Of a DNA stretch of 64,000 bases, positions 9,586 through 18,612 are shown one piece after another. Source of the stretch: Halorientalis marina (lineage in GTDB: Archaea; Halobacteriota; Halobacteria; Halobacteriales; Haloarculaceae); the NCBI RefSeq assembly GCF_023028345.1, contig NZ_CP095487.1, positions 1,488,001 to 1,552,000 on the forward strand, read 5' to 3'. Position 1 is the stretch's first letter. Each line of letters opens with the position of its first letter. Made by a program: the position numbers and the translations under genes. The notes under the pieces are model-generated. The model made no database searches. It saw nothing but the letters and a program-made list of their open reading frames with translations, and was not told where the DNA came from.

Positions 9586-10191
9586 ATGCCCGAGCATTCC
9601 GAACCAGAACTGCCGCCACTGCCCTACGACTACGACGCGCTCGAGCCGTCGATCAGCGAACAGGTCCTCGAGTGGCACCACGATACCCACCATCAGGGGT
9701 ACGTGAACGGCCTCGAGAGCGCCGAAGAGACCCTGGCCGAGAACCGCGAGAGCGGTGACTTCGGCTCCTCGGCGGGCGCGATCCGGAACGTCACCCACAA
9801 CGGCTGTGGGCACTACCTGCACACGCTGTTCTGGGACAACATGGATCCCAACGGCGGCGGCGAGCCGTCCGGCGAACTCGCCGACCGCATCGAGGAGGAC
9901 TTCGGTTCCTACGAGGGCTGGAAAGGCGAGTTCGAGGCCGCTGCCGGTGCCGCCGGCGGCTGGGCCCTGCTGGTCTACGACCCCGTTGCCGATCAGCTGC
10001 GCAACATCGTCGTCGACAAGCACGACCAGGGCGCGCTGTGGGGCTCACACCCCATCCTCGCCTGCGACGTCTGGGAGCACTCCTACTACTACGACTACGG
10101 CCCGGACCGCGGTTCCTTCATCGACGGCTTCTTCGACGTCGTCGACTGGGACGAGGTCGCGGACCAGTACCAGAAGGCCACCCAGCAGTAG
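9586..10191 (+). CDS. sod: Superoxide dismutase, Mn/Fe family
   Basis: Cytoplasmic enzyme of 201 residues that dismutates superoxide. Metal-ligand regions are WHHDTHHQGYVNG, HYLHTLFWDNM and the C-terminal ACDVWEHSYYYDYG (Asp and His ligands). The start at 9586 is decided by GGAGGT at 9574-9579 and by the family N-terminus (ELPPLPYDYDALEP). An upstream AT-rich run near 9533-9547 may contain the TATA element. Confidence 0.95.
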   Translation: MPEHSEPELPPLPYDYDALEPSISEQVLEWHHDTHHQGYVNGLESAEETLAENRESGDFGSSAGAIRNVTHNGCGHYLHTLFWDNMDPNGGGEPSGELADRIEEDFGSYEGWKGEFEAAAGAAGGWALLVYDPVADQLRNIVVDKHDQGALWGSHPILACDVWEHSYYYDYGPDRGSFIDGFFDVVDWDEVADQYQKATQQ

Positions 10192-10254
10192 AGTCAGTCG
10201 CCCGAGCGCAAACCTCGACTTTTCTTTCGCACACACCCGTCAGCCCCGCGGCTA

Positions 10255-10821
10255 TCAATCGTCGGCAGTCTCCGAGACTGCCGATGCCGAGACGACGCCG
10301 ACGTTGCGGAACTCGAACCGTGCGCCGCCGCTCTCGCCTCCGGTCACTGTCACCGCCCAGCACGACCAGTTAGGAGTACCCGGCGTGGAGCCAGTAGGCG
10401 ATCCCGAGCCCGGCGTACTCTCCCGTCACCGGGTCGAACTGGTAGAACCACTGGTGGTACCGGTTCTAAGCAGCACCAGAACGACGCCGAGCGGTTCGAC
10501 GGACAACAGTGCCCAGCGCCGCCAACCCACCCGCTCCCGACGACCGCTGAACACGAGCGCGAACGCCCCCCAGCCGGCGACGGTCGTCGTCACGCCGAAA
10601 AAAAGCACCACGGCGGCAGGCGGGGCGTGATCCCGGAACGAGGCGAAACCGACGCCGACGGCACCGACGAGCCAACTCACGACCCCGGCAGTGATGACGA
10701 CGAGTGGGAGCGCACCGGATTCCGAGCGGTTTCGCCAGGCGTAGCCTCCAAGAAAGAGGGCGAAAACGGCACCGAGGAGTTCGACCGCCTGGAGAGGGGA
10801 GAACTGGGCCGCTATCTCCAT
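10255..10821 (-). pseudogene. Remnant of a 7TM histidine kinase: frameshift plus internal deletion
   Basis: From the ATG at 10821 the frame encodes four to five transmembrane segments of a histidine-kinase N-terminal 7TM region (GYAWRNRSESGALPL, FALVFSGRRERVGWRRWALL). It runs out of frame and stops near 10426. At about 10464-10470 a one-base loss restores the family sequence in the next frame: NRYHQWFYQFDP then GEYAGLGIAYWLHAGYS, ending at a TAA at 10370-10372. Directly after this a third frame reads WAVTVTGGESGGARFEFRNV and ends at 10255, which is the usual C-terminal tail of a histidine-kinase ATPase domain. So the ends are present and about 1 kb of the middle (PAS, H-box, most of the ATPase) is missing. 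Confidence 0.75.
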
Positions 10822-10971
10822 ATCGAAGGGGAACCGCGGTAGAAGACCCTCGGGCCGATTCGCGGTCGTGAACCGCCGAGTGGTTTCTCTAACGTCTCCA
10901 CGGAGCCGACTGTCGGTCCGTGTGACACCTCGCCACACCTTTTATTCCGGACCGCTTACGACTGGGGGCAC

Positions 10972-13900
10972 ATGGGCGTCGAAGACCAGACACCGATCAC
11001 GCGACCGTCGGAGCCGCCGGGCGACCCGACGGCGTTGGCACGCAGCCCGGACGAGACCATCGCCGAGTACGTCGACCTCGCGGCCGACCTCCGGGCGGCG
11101 GTCGACGGCGACGTTCGCTTCGACGAGTACGCACAGCTCCTGTACGCGACCGACGGGAGCATCTACCAGGCACGGCCCGCGGGCGTCGTCTATCCGGAGG
11201 ACATCGCGGACGTACAGGCGGCGGTCACGGCCGCCGTCGACCACGAGGTACCGATCCTCCCCCGCGGTGCCGGCTCCTCGCTGGCCGGGCAGGCCGTCGG
11301 CCCCGGCTGTGTCGTCCTCGATATGTCGCGGCACATGGACGGCATCCTCTCGGTCGACCCCGACGGGCAGACGGCGACCATCCAGCCCGGCGTGGTCCAG
11401 GACGACCTGGACGACCACCTCGCCGAGTACGGCCTGAAGTTCGCCCCGGACCCGGCCTCCTCGAACCGTTCGACGGTCGGGGGCGGTATCGGGAACAACT
11501 CCACGGGCGCACACTCCGTCCGGTACGGCATCACCGACGCCTACACGGAGGCGGTGAAGGCCGTCCTCCCCGACGGGACGCTGCTCCACGCCCGCGAGGT
11601 CGTCCTCGACGGCGAGGAGTACGAGGCGATCGTCTCGAAGGACGACCGCGAGGCCGAGATCTACGAGACCGTCAGGGGGCTCGTCGAGGACCACGAGGCG
11701 GAAATCGAGGAGCGCTACCCCGACCTCAAGCGCCGCGTCTCGGGGTACAACCTCGACCGCGTCATCTACGAGAACGAGGACGGCGAGGAGGTGATCAACC
11801 TCGCGAAACTGTACGTCGGTTCGGAGGGGACGCTGGGCGTCCTCGTCGAGGCCACTGTCGGCCTCGTCACGGTGCCCGAGGAGACTGCGCTGGCGCTGTA
11901 TCACTTCGAGGACCTCGTGGACGCGATGGAGGCCGTCCCGGAGGCCCTGGAGTTCGACGTGAGCGCCGTCGAACTGATGGACGACGAGGTGTTCCGGCTC
12001 GCGGCCGAATCGGACGGCTACGACCAGTACGTCGAGCCCATCCCGGAGGGGACCGCCGCGTCGCTCATGCTGGAGTTCGACTCCGAACTCCACGACGACT
12101 TCGAGGCGGCCATCGCCGCCACGAACGAACACTTCGTCGAGAACGGCGACGCCTTCGACGTGCTGGAGGCCTACGACCAGGGCGAACAGGACGACATCTG
12201 GGCGCTCCGGAAGGCCGCCATCCCACTCCTGATGAGCCTCGAAGGGGACCCCAAGCCGTACCCGTTCATCGAGGACGCGACGGTGCCCCCAGAGGAACTG
12301 GCCGAGTACGTCATGGAGTTCGAGGAAGTCCTCGAGGACCACGACACCTCCGCGGCCTACTTCGCCCACGCCGGGAGCGGCACGCTGCACATCCGGCCCA
12401 TCCTCAACCTCAAGACCGGCGAGGACATCGAGACGATGCACTCCATCACGGAGGACGTGACCGACCTCGTCCTCAAGCACCACGGGGCGTTCTCCGGCGA
12501 GCACGGCGACGGGATGGCCCGCACGGAGTTCAACCCCAAGATGTACGGCGAGGCCCTCTGGGAGGCGTTCAAGGCGGTCAAGACCGCCGTCGACCCCGAT
12601 TGGTTCATGCACCCCGGCAACGTCGTCTACCGGGAGAGTCCGAGCGACGTGGGGCCGGACAGCGACCGGGGCGTCGGCGCGGACATGCGCGAGAACCTCC
12701 GGTACGGTGCCGATTACCAGTCACTGGAGCCCCAGACCGAACTCGACTTCGCCGACGAAGGCGGCTTCTCCCACCTCGTCGAACTCTGTAACGGCTGTGG
12801 GACCTGCCGGCAGACCGGCGAAAACACGATGTGTCCCACCTACCGCGCCTCGAAGGAGGAGATCCAGGCCACCCGCGGCCGCGCGAACCTGCTCCGGGCG
12901 GCCATCAGCGGTGAACTCCCCGAGGAGGAACTCTACTCCGAGCGGTTCCAGTCCGAAGTGCTGGACCTCTGTGTCGGCTGTAAGGGGTGTAAATCGGACT
13001 GTCCGACCGGCGTCGACCTCGCCAAGCTCAAAGCGGAGGTCAAACACGAGTACCACGAACGCGAGGGGACGAGTCGCCGCTCGAAACTGTTCGGTAACGT
13101 CGACCGCGTCTCCGCCATCGGGAGCAAACTCGCGCCGCTCTCGAACGTCGCGCAGAAGCTCCCGGGCTCGGACTTCCTGGCGGAGAAACTGTTCGGCATC
13201 GCGCCTGAGCGGGACCTGCCGCGGTTCACCGGTGAGACGCTCGAAGACTGGTTCGCGGCACGCGGCCCAGAGGTCCCGCTTCCGGAGGCAGAGTCGAAGG
13301 TGCTGCTGTTCCCGGACACCTACACGAACTACAGCTACCCCGAACCCGGGAAGGCGGCCGTCGAACTGCTGGAGGCGGCCGGCATCCACGTCCAGGTGCT
13401 CGACAGCGACGAGGTCGCGCCGAGCGGGCGCGCGGCCTTCTCGATGGGCCTGCTCGACGACGCCCAGGAGCGCGCCCGGACGAACCTCGACGCGCTGGCT
13501 CCCTACGTCGAGGACGGCTGGTCGGTGCTGTTCGTCGAGCCCTCCGACGCGGTGATGTTCCAGGACGAGTACCTGGACCTCCTGGACGACGACCGCGCGA
13601 CGGACCTCGCGACGGCGGCCTACGGCGTCGCCGAGTACGTCAACACCCACGCCGTCTTCGAGGACCTGACCTTCGACGCGCCCGCAGAGTCGCTGGCGTA
13701 TCACGGCCACTGCAACCAGAAGGCGCTGAACCGCGACTTCCACGCCGCGGCCGCGCTCCGGGAAGCCGGCTACGACGTGGACCACCTCGACTCCTCGTGC
13801 TGTGGCATGGCCGGTTCCTTCGGCTACGAGGCCGAACACTACGACCTCTCGAAGGCCATCGGGACCATCCTCTACGACCAGATCGAGGACAGCGACGGCG

Positions 13901-14010
13901 AGACCGTCGTCGCGCCCGGGGCGTCCTGTCGCTCACAGCTGGCCGACGACGACTTCGAGGGGGAACACCCGGCCCACCCCGTCGAGAAACTGCGCGAGGC
14001 GCTTGCCTGA
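10972..14010 (+). CDS. Fused FAD-linked and Fe-S oxidoreductase (D-lactate/glycolate dehydrogenase type, GlcD-GlcF fusion)
   Basis: Large 2-hydroxyacid dehydrogenase of 1012 residues. Residues about 60-530 are the FAD-linked oxidase part, with PRGAGSSLAGQAVGPG near 97 and SNRSTVGGGIGNNSTGAHS near 164. Two 4Fe-4S motifs follow: CNGCGTC then CP near 605, and CVGCKGCKSDCP near 667. The C-terminal part has two CCG-type halves. The last keeps DSSCCGMAGSFGYE near 942; the first has PSGRAAFSMG where a CCG cysteine motif is expected and so looks degenerate. It probably oxidises D-lactate or glycolate and passes electrons to the membrane chain; substrate not determinable here. Confidence 0.88.
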   Translation: MGVEDQTPITRPSEPPGDPTALARSPDETIAEYVDLAADLRAAVDGDVRFDEYAQLLYATDGSIYQARPAGVVYPEDIADVQAAVTAAVDHEVPILPRGAGSSLAGQAVGPGCVVLDMSRHMDGILSVDPDGQTATIQPGVVQDDLDDHLAEYGLKFAPDPASSNRSTVGGGIGNNSTGAHSVRYGITDAYTEAVKAVLPDGTLLHAREVVLDGEEYEAIVSKDDREAEIYETVRGLVEDHEAEIEERYPDLKRRVSGYNLDRVIYENEDGEEVINLAKLYVGSEGTLGVLVEATVGLVTVPEETALALYHFEDLVDAMEAVPEALEFDVSAVELMDDEVFRLAAESDGYDQYVEPIPEGTAASLMLEFDSELHDDFEAAIAATNEHFVENGDAFDVLEAYDQGEQDDIWALRKAAIPLLMSLEGDPKPYPFIEDATVPPEELAEYVMEFEEVLEDHDTSAAYFAHAGSGTLHIRPILNLKTGEDIETMHSITEDVTDLVLKHHGAFSGEHGDGMARTEFNPKMYGEALWEAFKAVKTAVDPDWFMHPGNVVYRESPSDVGPDSDRGVGADMRENLRYGADYQSLEPQTELDFADEGGFSHLVELCNGCGTCRQTGENTMCPTYRASKEEIQATRGRANLLRAAISGELPEEELYSERFQSEVLDLCVGCKGCKSDCPTGVDLAKLKAEVKHEYHEREGTSRRSKLFGNVDRVSAIGSKLAPLSNVAQKLPGSDFLAEKLFGIAPERDLPRFTGETLEDWFAARGPEVPLPEAESKVLLFPDTYTNYSYPEPGKAAVELLEAAGIHVQVLDSDEVAPSGRAAFSMGLLDDAQERARTNLDALAPYVEDGWSVLFVEPSDAVMFQDEYLDLLDDDRATDLATAAYGVAEYVNTHAVFEDLTFDAPAESLAYHGHCNQKALNRDFHAAAALREAGYDVDHLDSSCCGMAGSFGYEAEHYDLSKAIGTILYDQIEDSDGETVVAPGASCRSQLADDDFEGEHPAHPVEKLREALA

Positions 14011-14081
14011 TCGGTCCGCACCACTCCCCCCTCGTCGGCGAATCCGCACCCTTTACTCCCGGGCCGGCTAACCGAGCGGCA

Positions 14082-14354
14082 ATGCCCGTTCCGAAGTCCG
14101 AGTTCGACGATCTGCGGCCGCTGGAGTTCCAGGAACCCGAGGACGTGCTCGACCCCGACGAGATGTACACCGTCTACGAGATCTCGCGCCTGTTCCAGGG
14201 ACTCGACCCCGGACAGGACCTCGACCCGGAGACCGAAGCCATCCTGCTCGACTGGACCATCCCGTGGATGGTGTATCACGCCGACCGGTTCGTGTTCGCC
14301 GAACCGGCCGCCGACGACGATCCTGGCCTGTACGGCCTCGCCGAGGACGCATGA
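14082..14354 (+). CDS. Small acidic conserved haloarchaeal protein (possibly DUF5827)
   Basis: Protein of 90 residues with no motif of known function. It reads MPVPKSEFDDLRPL at the start and is predicted helical around DEMYTVYEISRLFQGL. Its stop overlaps the start of the P-loop ATPase at 14351 (ATGA), so the two are translationally coupled and probably work together. The start at 14082 is the first ATG after the preceding gene. I recall a similar haloarchaeal family (DUF5827) but cannot verify the assignment. Confidence 0.75.
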   Translation: MPVPKSEFDDLRPLEFQEPEDVLDPDEMYTVYEISRLFQGLDPGQDLDPETEAILLDWTIPWMVYHADRFVFAEPAADDDPGLYGLAEDA

Positions 14355-15157
14355 AGCTCCTCGTCGCCGGTGCCGACCGCGTCGACGCCGGCAAGACCAC
14401 CTTCACCGTCGGCCTGCTTTCCCGCCTCGGCGCCGTCGGCTTCAAACCGAGAGCGGGGAACGACTACTGGTTCCACCACGACGACTACCGGTACGCCGTC
14501 GAGCAGGGACGACTGTTCGGGAAAGACGCGAAGCGACTCGCCGCCGCCAGTCCCGGTGACCTCGACCCGGAGGACATCAATCCTATCCACCGGCTGTGGC
14601 GCCCGTCGCCCGGGTCGGGTGCGGGGATGCTCGGGCAGGAGGACCGTCAGTTCGTCGTCGACCGCGTCGCTGAGAACTTCGTCGTCAACGACACCGTGGC
14701 TGTCCCCGACGGCGCACGCGAGCACCTCCCGCTCGACGACGCCGTTCGCGTCGACTCCCTCGACGGCTTCAACGACGTGATGGCACAGCTCCACGTCGTT
14801 GCCCTCGACGGCATCGCCCGACGAATCGCCGACCGCGACCGGGCGGTCGTCGAGTCCTACGGCGACGTGGCACGGCCACTCTCGGCGTTCGAACCCGACG
14901 CCGTCGCGGTCGTCGAGCCGGGTCGGGCACGCGTCTACGACGGGGGGCGGTACGCGAAGGCCTGTGAAGTCGCCACTGGCAGTCCCGAGGAGGGGCAGCT
15001 CGAGGAACGCGTTCCGAACGTCATCGACCTGATCGACGCAGCGGGCGCGGTCGAACTGCCCGCGCTCGGGAGCGACGAGCGGGACGACCCCGCAACGGTC
15101 GCCCGGGCATACGACGATGCGTACGAGGCGCTGCTGACCGTGGCGCGGGCTGACTGA
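14351..15157 (+). CDS. P-loop ATPase, BioD-like nucleotide-binding fold, function unknown
   Basis: Protein of 268 residues starting MKLLVAGADRVDAGKTTFTV. The phosphate-binding loop ADRVDAGKTT has the spacing of dethiobiotin-synthetase-type P-loops rather than the classical Walker A. Further landmarks are KPRAGNDYWFHHDDYRYA, which resembles the substrate-side region of BioD/CobQ-like ATPases, and EDINPIHRLWRPSPGSG. It is coupled by an ATGA overlap to the 90-residue protein. The family is widespread in haloarchaea as an uncharacterised ATPase; no pathway gene next to it reveals its substrate. Confidence 0.75.
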   Translation: MKLLVAGADRVDAGKTTFTVGLLSRLGAVGFKPRAGNDYWFHHDDYRYAVEQGRLFGKDAKRLAAASPGDLDPEDINPIHRLWRPSPGSGAGMLGQEDRQFVVDRVAENFVVNDTVAVPDGAREHLPLDDAVRVDSLDGFNDVMAQLHVVALDGIARRIADRDRAVVESYGDVARPLSAFEPDAVAVVEPGRARVYDGGRYAKACEVATGSPEEGQLEERVPNVIDLIDAAGAVELPALGSDERDDPATVARAYDDAYEALLTVARAD

Positions 15158-15182
15158 ACGCGGCCTGCGCCAGCGACGCCGG

Positions 15183-15764
15183 TTAGACGCCCATTCGCGC
15201 GGCCTGCGCGGCGAGTTCGATATCCTGGTAGGGATTCGTCGTTATCGAGGGCCCGTGTCCCGTGTGCATCGCCGCGAGGTCCTCGTCCGCGGTGTCGAGC
15301 AGGCGGTCGATGCTCTCGACGAGCGTGGCGCGGTCGCCCCCGGCGAGGTCGGTGCGACCGAACCCGCCGTTGGCGAACACGAGGTCGCCGGCGAAACAGA
15401 CGCCCGGGTCGGCGGCGTAGAAACAGAGGTGGTCGTCCTTGTGGCCGGGCGTGTGCAGGGCGCGGTAGTCGTCGTCGCCCAGCTGGACCGCCCCTTCGTC
15501 GGCGATGGCGTGATCGACGCCCGCGAACTCGGGGTCGAACCCCCATACGTCGACGCCGAAGGCGTCCACCACTGCGGCGAGGTTCCCGACGTGGTCGGGA
15601 TGTGTGTGGGTGAGGACGACGGCATCGATGTCGTCGACCCGCTCGCGTATCTCGCTCACCACGTCGAAGTCGTTACCAACGTCGACGACGACGGTGCGTT
15701 CGCCCTCGACGAGAAAGGCGTTGCTCGTGAAGACGCGCTGCCCGCGTGCGAGGTTCGTGATCAT
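15183..15764 (-). CDS. MBL-fold metallo-hydrolase
   Basis: Metallo-beta-lactamase fold hydrolase of 193 residues. The metal motif THTHPDHVGN is near residue 60, followed by HTPGHKDDHLCFY and FAGDLVF (His and Asp ligands), and HTGHGPSI near the C-terminus. It is a compact glyoxalase-II-like relative; the substrate is unknown. The start at 15764 (MITNLARGQRVFTSNAFLVEG) gives the normal MBL N-terminus; the frame remains open to 15989, but that extension would overlap the response-regulator gene. Confidence 0.85.
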   Translation of the reverse strand: MITNLARGQRVFTSNAFLVEGERTVVVDVGNDFDVVSEIRERVDDIDAVVLTHTHPDHVGNLAAVVDAFGVDVWGFDPEFAGVDHAIADEGAVQLGDDDYRALHTPGHKDDHLCFYAADPGVCFAGDLVFANGGFGRTDLAGGDRATLVESIDRLLDTADEDLAAMHTGHGPSITTNPYQDIELAAQAARMGV

Positions 15765-15957
15765 GTCGACTCGTAGACCGACCCGCGTCTTGGAGGTATC
15801 GTTTCCGTCCCTCCCGCCCGTCGTCGGGCCGGGCCGAACATGCTCGGCGGCCGCGGTCGGACGGCCGGACCGCATCCCCACGCCCGGACGGGGTATCAGG
15901 CGAGAAACGACCCACAGGGCTATGTATGTGGAATGGTAATCGGCTACGGAGAGCAGA

Positions 15958-16542
15958 ATGACTGACTCGACAGCGCCTGTCGTGCTCATCGTCGAGGACG
16001 AGCCCGACGTCGCCGAAACCTACAATCTCTGGCTCGCGGACGAGTACGACGTTCGCATCGCCGAGGACGGGGACGAGGGGCTGGCGAAACTCGACGGGGC
16101 CGTGGACGTGGTTCTTCTCGACCGGATGATGCCGGGTCTGTCCGGTGACGAGGTGCTGGAGCGGATTCGTGACCGGGAACTCGGCTGTCGGGTCGCGATG
16201 GTGACGGCCGTCGAGCCCGATTTCGATATCCTCGAGATGGGGTTCGACGCCTACCTGAGCAAACCGATCCGGAGCGACGAACTCCACTCCACCGTCGAGA
16301 AACTCCTCGAACGGTCGGAGTACGACTCGCTCCTTCAGGAGTACTACGCACTGGTCGAAAAGCAGGCCACACTTGAGACTGCAAAGAGCGGCGCCGAACT
16401 GGCCGAAAGCGAGGAGTACGAGGGGCTCACGGACCGTGTCGACGAGCTCCAGGACGACCTCTCGCGGACGCTCGGTGGCGTCGAAGACGACGCGGATTTC
16501 ATTACCGCCATCCAACGGATCGGCGGGGGAGAAGACACGTAG
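15958..16542 (+). CDS. HalX-domain response regulator
   Basis: Two-domain regulator of 194 residues. The receiver domain (about 8-120) has the acidic pair in VEDEPDV (Glu13, Asp14), phospho-acceptor Asp55 in VVLLDRMMPG, Thr83 and Lys102 in YLSKPI. The C-terminal HalX domain (about 125-185, EYYALVEKQATLETAKSG) is helical and specific to haloarchaea. It is followed two bases later by the RAD55-like gene, so they likely form an operon. The cognate kinase is not adjacent. Confidence 0.92.
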   Translation: MTDSTAPVVLIVEDEPDVAETYNLWLADEYDVRIAEDGDEGLAKLDGAVDVVLLDRMMPGLSGDEVLERIRDRELGCRVAMVTAVEPDFDILEMGFDAYLSKPIRSDELHSTVEKLLERSEYDSLLQEYYALVEKQATLETAKSGAELAESEEYEGLTDRVDELQDDLSRTLGGVEDDADFITAIQRIGGGEDT

Positions 16543-16544
16543 CA

Positions 16545-17201
16545 ATGTACGATCTATCAGACGTACTCGATACGGACGCGGTCTCGTCGGTTCGGCCCGG
16601 CACGAGCGTCCTGATCGCCGGCCCGGCAATGACCGGCAAGGAGAACCTCGCGAAGGACATCTTGGCCGACGGGTCCCGGCGCGGTGAGGGGGCACTCGTC
16701 GTCTCGACCAGCGACGGCGCAGAGAACGTCGTCGCCGACTACCGCGAGCGCGCCGCCGGAATCGACAACCTCCAGCTCGGCGTCGTCGACTGTCGCGCCG
16801 AGGGCTCCAGTTCCCTCGAGAGCCGCGACGGGCTCTACGTCCACCACGTCTCCTCGCCCGGCGACCTCACCGGCATCGGGATCGGCATCACGAAGGCGCT
16901 CGAATCGCTCCACGGCGCCGGTGCCGACCGCGGCCGCATGGCGCTCATGTCGCTGTCGACCATGCTCACCTACACCGACCGCGAGACTGTGTTCAAGTTC
17001 TGTCACGTGCTGTCCTCGCGGCTCGACGCCGCCGGCTACCTCGGCGTCTTCACCATCGACACCGGCGCACACGACGAACAGACCCTCCAGGTCATCAAGC
17101 AGGCCTTCGACGGCCTCGTCGAGATCAGGGACGGCGACGCCGGCCGCGAGGCCCGCGTCCTCGGCCTCACCGACGGTCCGACCACCTGGGCCGCGCTTTG
17201 A
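16545..17201 (+). CDS. RAD55/KaiC-like signalling protein with degenerate ATPase motifs
   Basis: RecA-fold protein of 218 residues of the haloarchaeal RAD55 family. The P-loop region reads GPAMTGKEN (residues 26-34), where the usual Ser/Thr after GK is Glu. The Walker B region reads MALMSLSTMLTY with no Asp. Both changes suggest weak or no ATP hydrolysis. It follows the HalX regulator by two bases and is probably an output or adaptor of the same pathway. No DNA-binding domain is visible. Confidence 0.82.
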   Translation: MYDLSDVLDTDAVSSVRPGTSVLIAGPAMTGKENLAKDILADGSRRGEGALVVSTSDGAENVVADYRERAAGIDNLQLGVVDCRAEGSSSLESRDGLYVHHVSSPGDLTGIGIGITKALESLHGAGADRGRMALMSLSTMLTYTDRETVFKFCHVLSSRLDAAGYLGVFTIDTGAHDEQTLQVIKQAFDGLVEIRDGDAGREARVLGLTDGPTTWAAL

Positions 17202-17213
17202 GGCCGCCGGCCG

Positions 17214-17555
17214 TCACTCCAGCGGGCCACCCACCAGCACCAGCCGTGCCCGCTCGTCCCCGCGGTTGTGTATCTGTCGCGTCTCTCCTGGGTCGATCCT
17301 GACGGCGTCGTCCCCCGTCAGCGTCACCGTGTCGTCAGTGAACTCGATGTCGACCGCCCCCGACACGCAGACGTACACCTCCTCCTGCCCGTCGCCAGAG
17401 TGGTCGTGTTCTTTGCCTTTCGCACCCGGCTCCAGTTCCAGAATCGTCACGCCCACCTCGCTGGTGTCGAGTGCATCCTTCAGGAACCACATGCCGCCGT
17501 ACTCCTCGGGCACGACCGATTCCACGTCCGCCGTCGAGGCTGTCCGGTAGCCCAT
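17214..17555 (-). CDS. Cupin-domain protein
   Basis: Single-domain beta-barrel protein of 113 residues. Metal-binding cupin motif 1 reads KGKEHDHSGDGQEEVYVCVSG, and motif 2 includes DPGETRQIHNRG. Function within the cupin family is open (sensor, isomerase or dioxygenase-like). It is convergent with the RAD55-like gene, 12 bases apart. About 240 bases between it and thyX hold no gene I can support. Confidence 0.82.
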   Translation of the reverse strand: MGYRTASTADVESVVPEEYGGMWFLKDALDTSEVGVTILELEPGAKGKEHDHSGDGQEEVYVCVSGAVDIEFTDDTVTLTGDDAVRIDPGETRQIHNRGDERARLVLVGGPLE

Positions 17556-17794
17556 ACCCGACCGTCCACGCCAGGTCCCCTCAAACTATTGCCTGGACTC
17601 CCGGACGCGCCAGGCAGGAGAACGGAGCGGGGATGTGAGAGCTGTCCCGCTCGGGACGACGATATACCCCCACGGTGGAACTACATTGCGCCGAATATGT
17701 TGGCCTGTGCGGCCCACGCAGTGGGTTTCGTCCCGAACCCCTCTGGTTTGCAGCGACGACAGCGCTTTTGCGTCTCGGCCGCGGGGTGGTGAGT

Positions 17795-18538
17795 ATGGAG
17801 GTCCAGTTGCTCGAAGCCACCGAGGACCCGGAGCGAGTCATCTGCACGGCCGCGCGGAACGACTACATGAGCGAGTTCGTCGGCGACTGCTCGTTCGACG
17901 AGATCATGGAGACGGCGGAGGGCGACACCATCGAGGAGAAACAGGAGACGCTCATCGGCCACCTGCTCGACCACGGGCACTTCGGTCCCTTCGAGCACCC
18001 ACAGGCCACCTTCGCGGTGAAGGGGATCAGTCGCTCCTGCATGGCCCAGATCACCCGGCACCGCCACGTCAGTTTCGATATTCAGAGCATGCGCTACGTC
18101 TCTTTCGACGACGTGGATCCCGCCGACGTGCGCGAGGGCGAACTGGTCGTCACGCCGCCGTCGGCCACCGACCCCGACTGGGTCGGCCGCAACCAGGAGA
18201 GCGGCTCCGTCGGCGAGGAGACCGCTGAACGCCGCGAGGAGGTGTTCAACGACGCCATCGAGCACGCCGTCGAGTCCTACCAGGAACTGCTCGACCTCGG
18301 GATGCCCCCCGAGGACGCCCGTTTCGTCCTCCCCATCGGCACGAAGGTCAACATGGTCATGTCGATGAACGCCCGGATGCTGATGCACGTGGCCGACATG
18401 CGTGCCGCGGCAGACAGCCAATGGGAGATCCGGAACATGACCGAGGAAGTGCTGGACCTCGCCGAGGAGTGGTGTCCGATCACCTTCGAGCACTACAACG
18501 AGCACATGAAAGGTCGGAAAAACCGGCTGGCGCCCTGA
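17795..18538 (+). CDS. thyX: FAD-dependent thymidylate synthase ThyX
   Basis: Makes dTMP from dUMP using methylenetetrahydrofolate and FAD. The protein has 247 residues. The ThyX signature RHRX7S is seen as [14 protein letters not shown] near residue 88. The C-terminal substrate-binding segment [22 protein letters not shown] is also typical. The ATG at 17795 ([12 protein letters not shown]) is used; upstream in-frame codons have no family match. Confidence 0.95.
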   Translation: MEVQLLEATEDPERVICTAARNDYMSEFVGDCSFDEIMETAEGDTIEEKQETLIGHLLDHGHFGPFEHPQATFAVKGISRSCMAQITRHRHVSFDIQSMRYVSFDDVDPADVREGELVVTPPSATDPDWVGRNQESGSVGEETAERREEVFNDAIEHAVESYQELLDLGMPPEDARFVLPIGTKVNMVMSMNARMLMHVADMRAAADSQWEIRNMTEEVLDLAEEWCPITFEHYNEHMKGRKNRLAP

Positions 18539-18612
18539 ATCGAGTCTCGCCTCCTGAAGGCCCACAGTACTGTGGGTGGACGCCTATCGGCGGCGAGCGC
18601 GGACGGTCCCGT

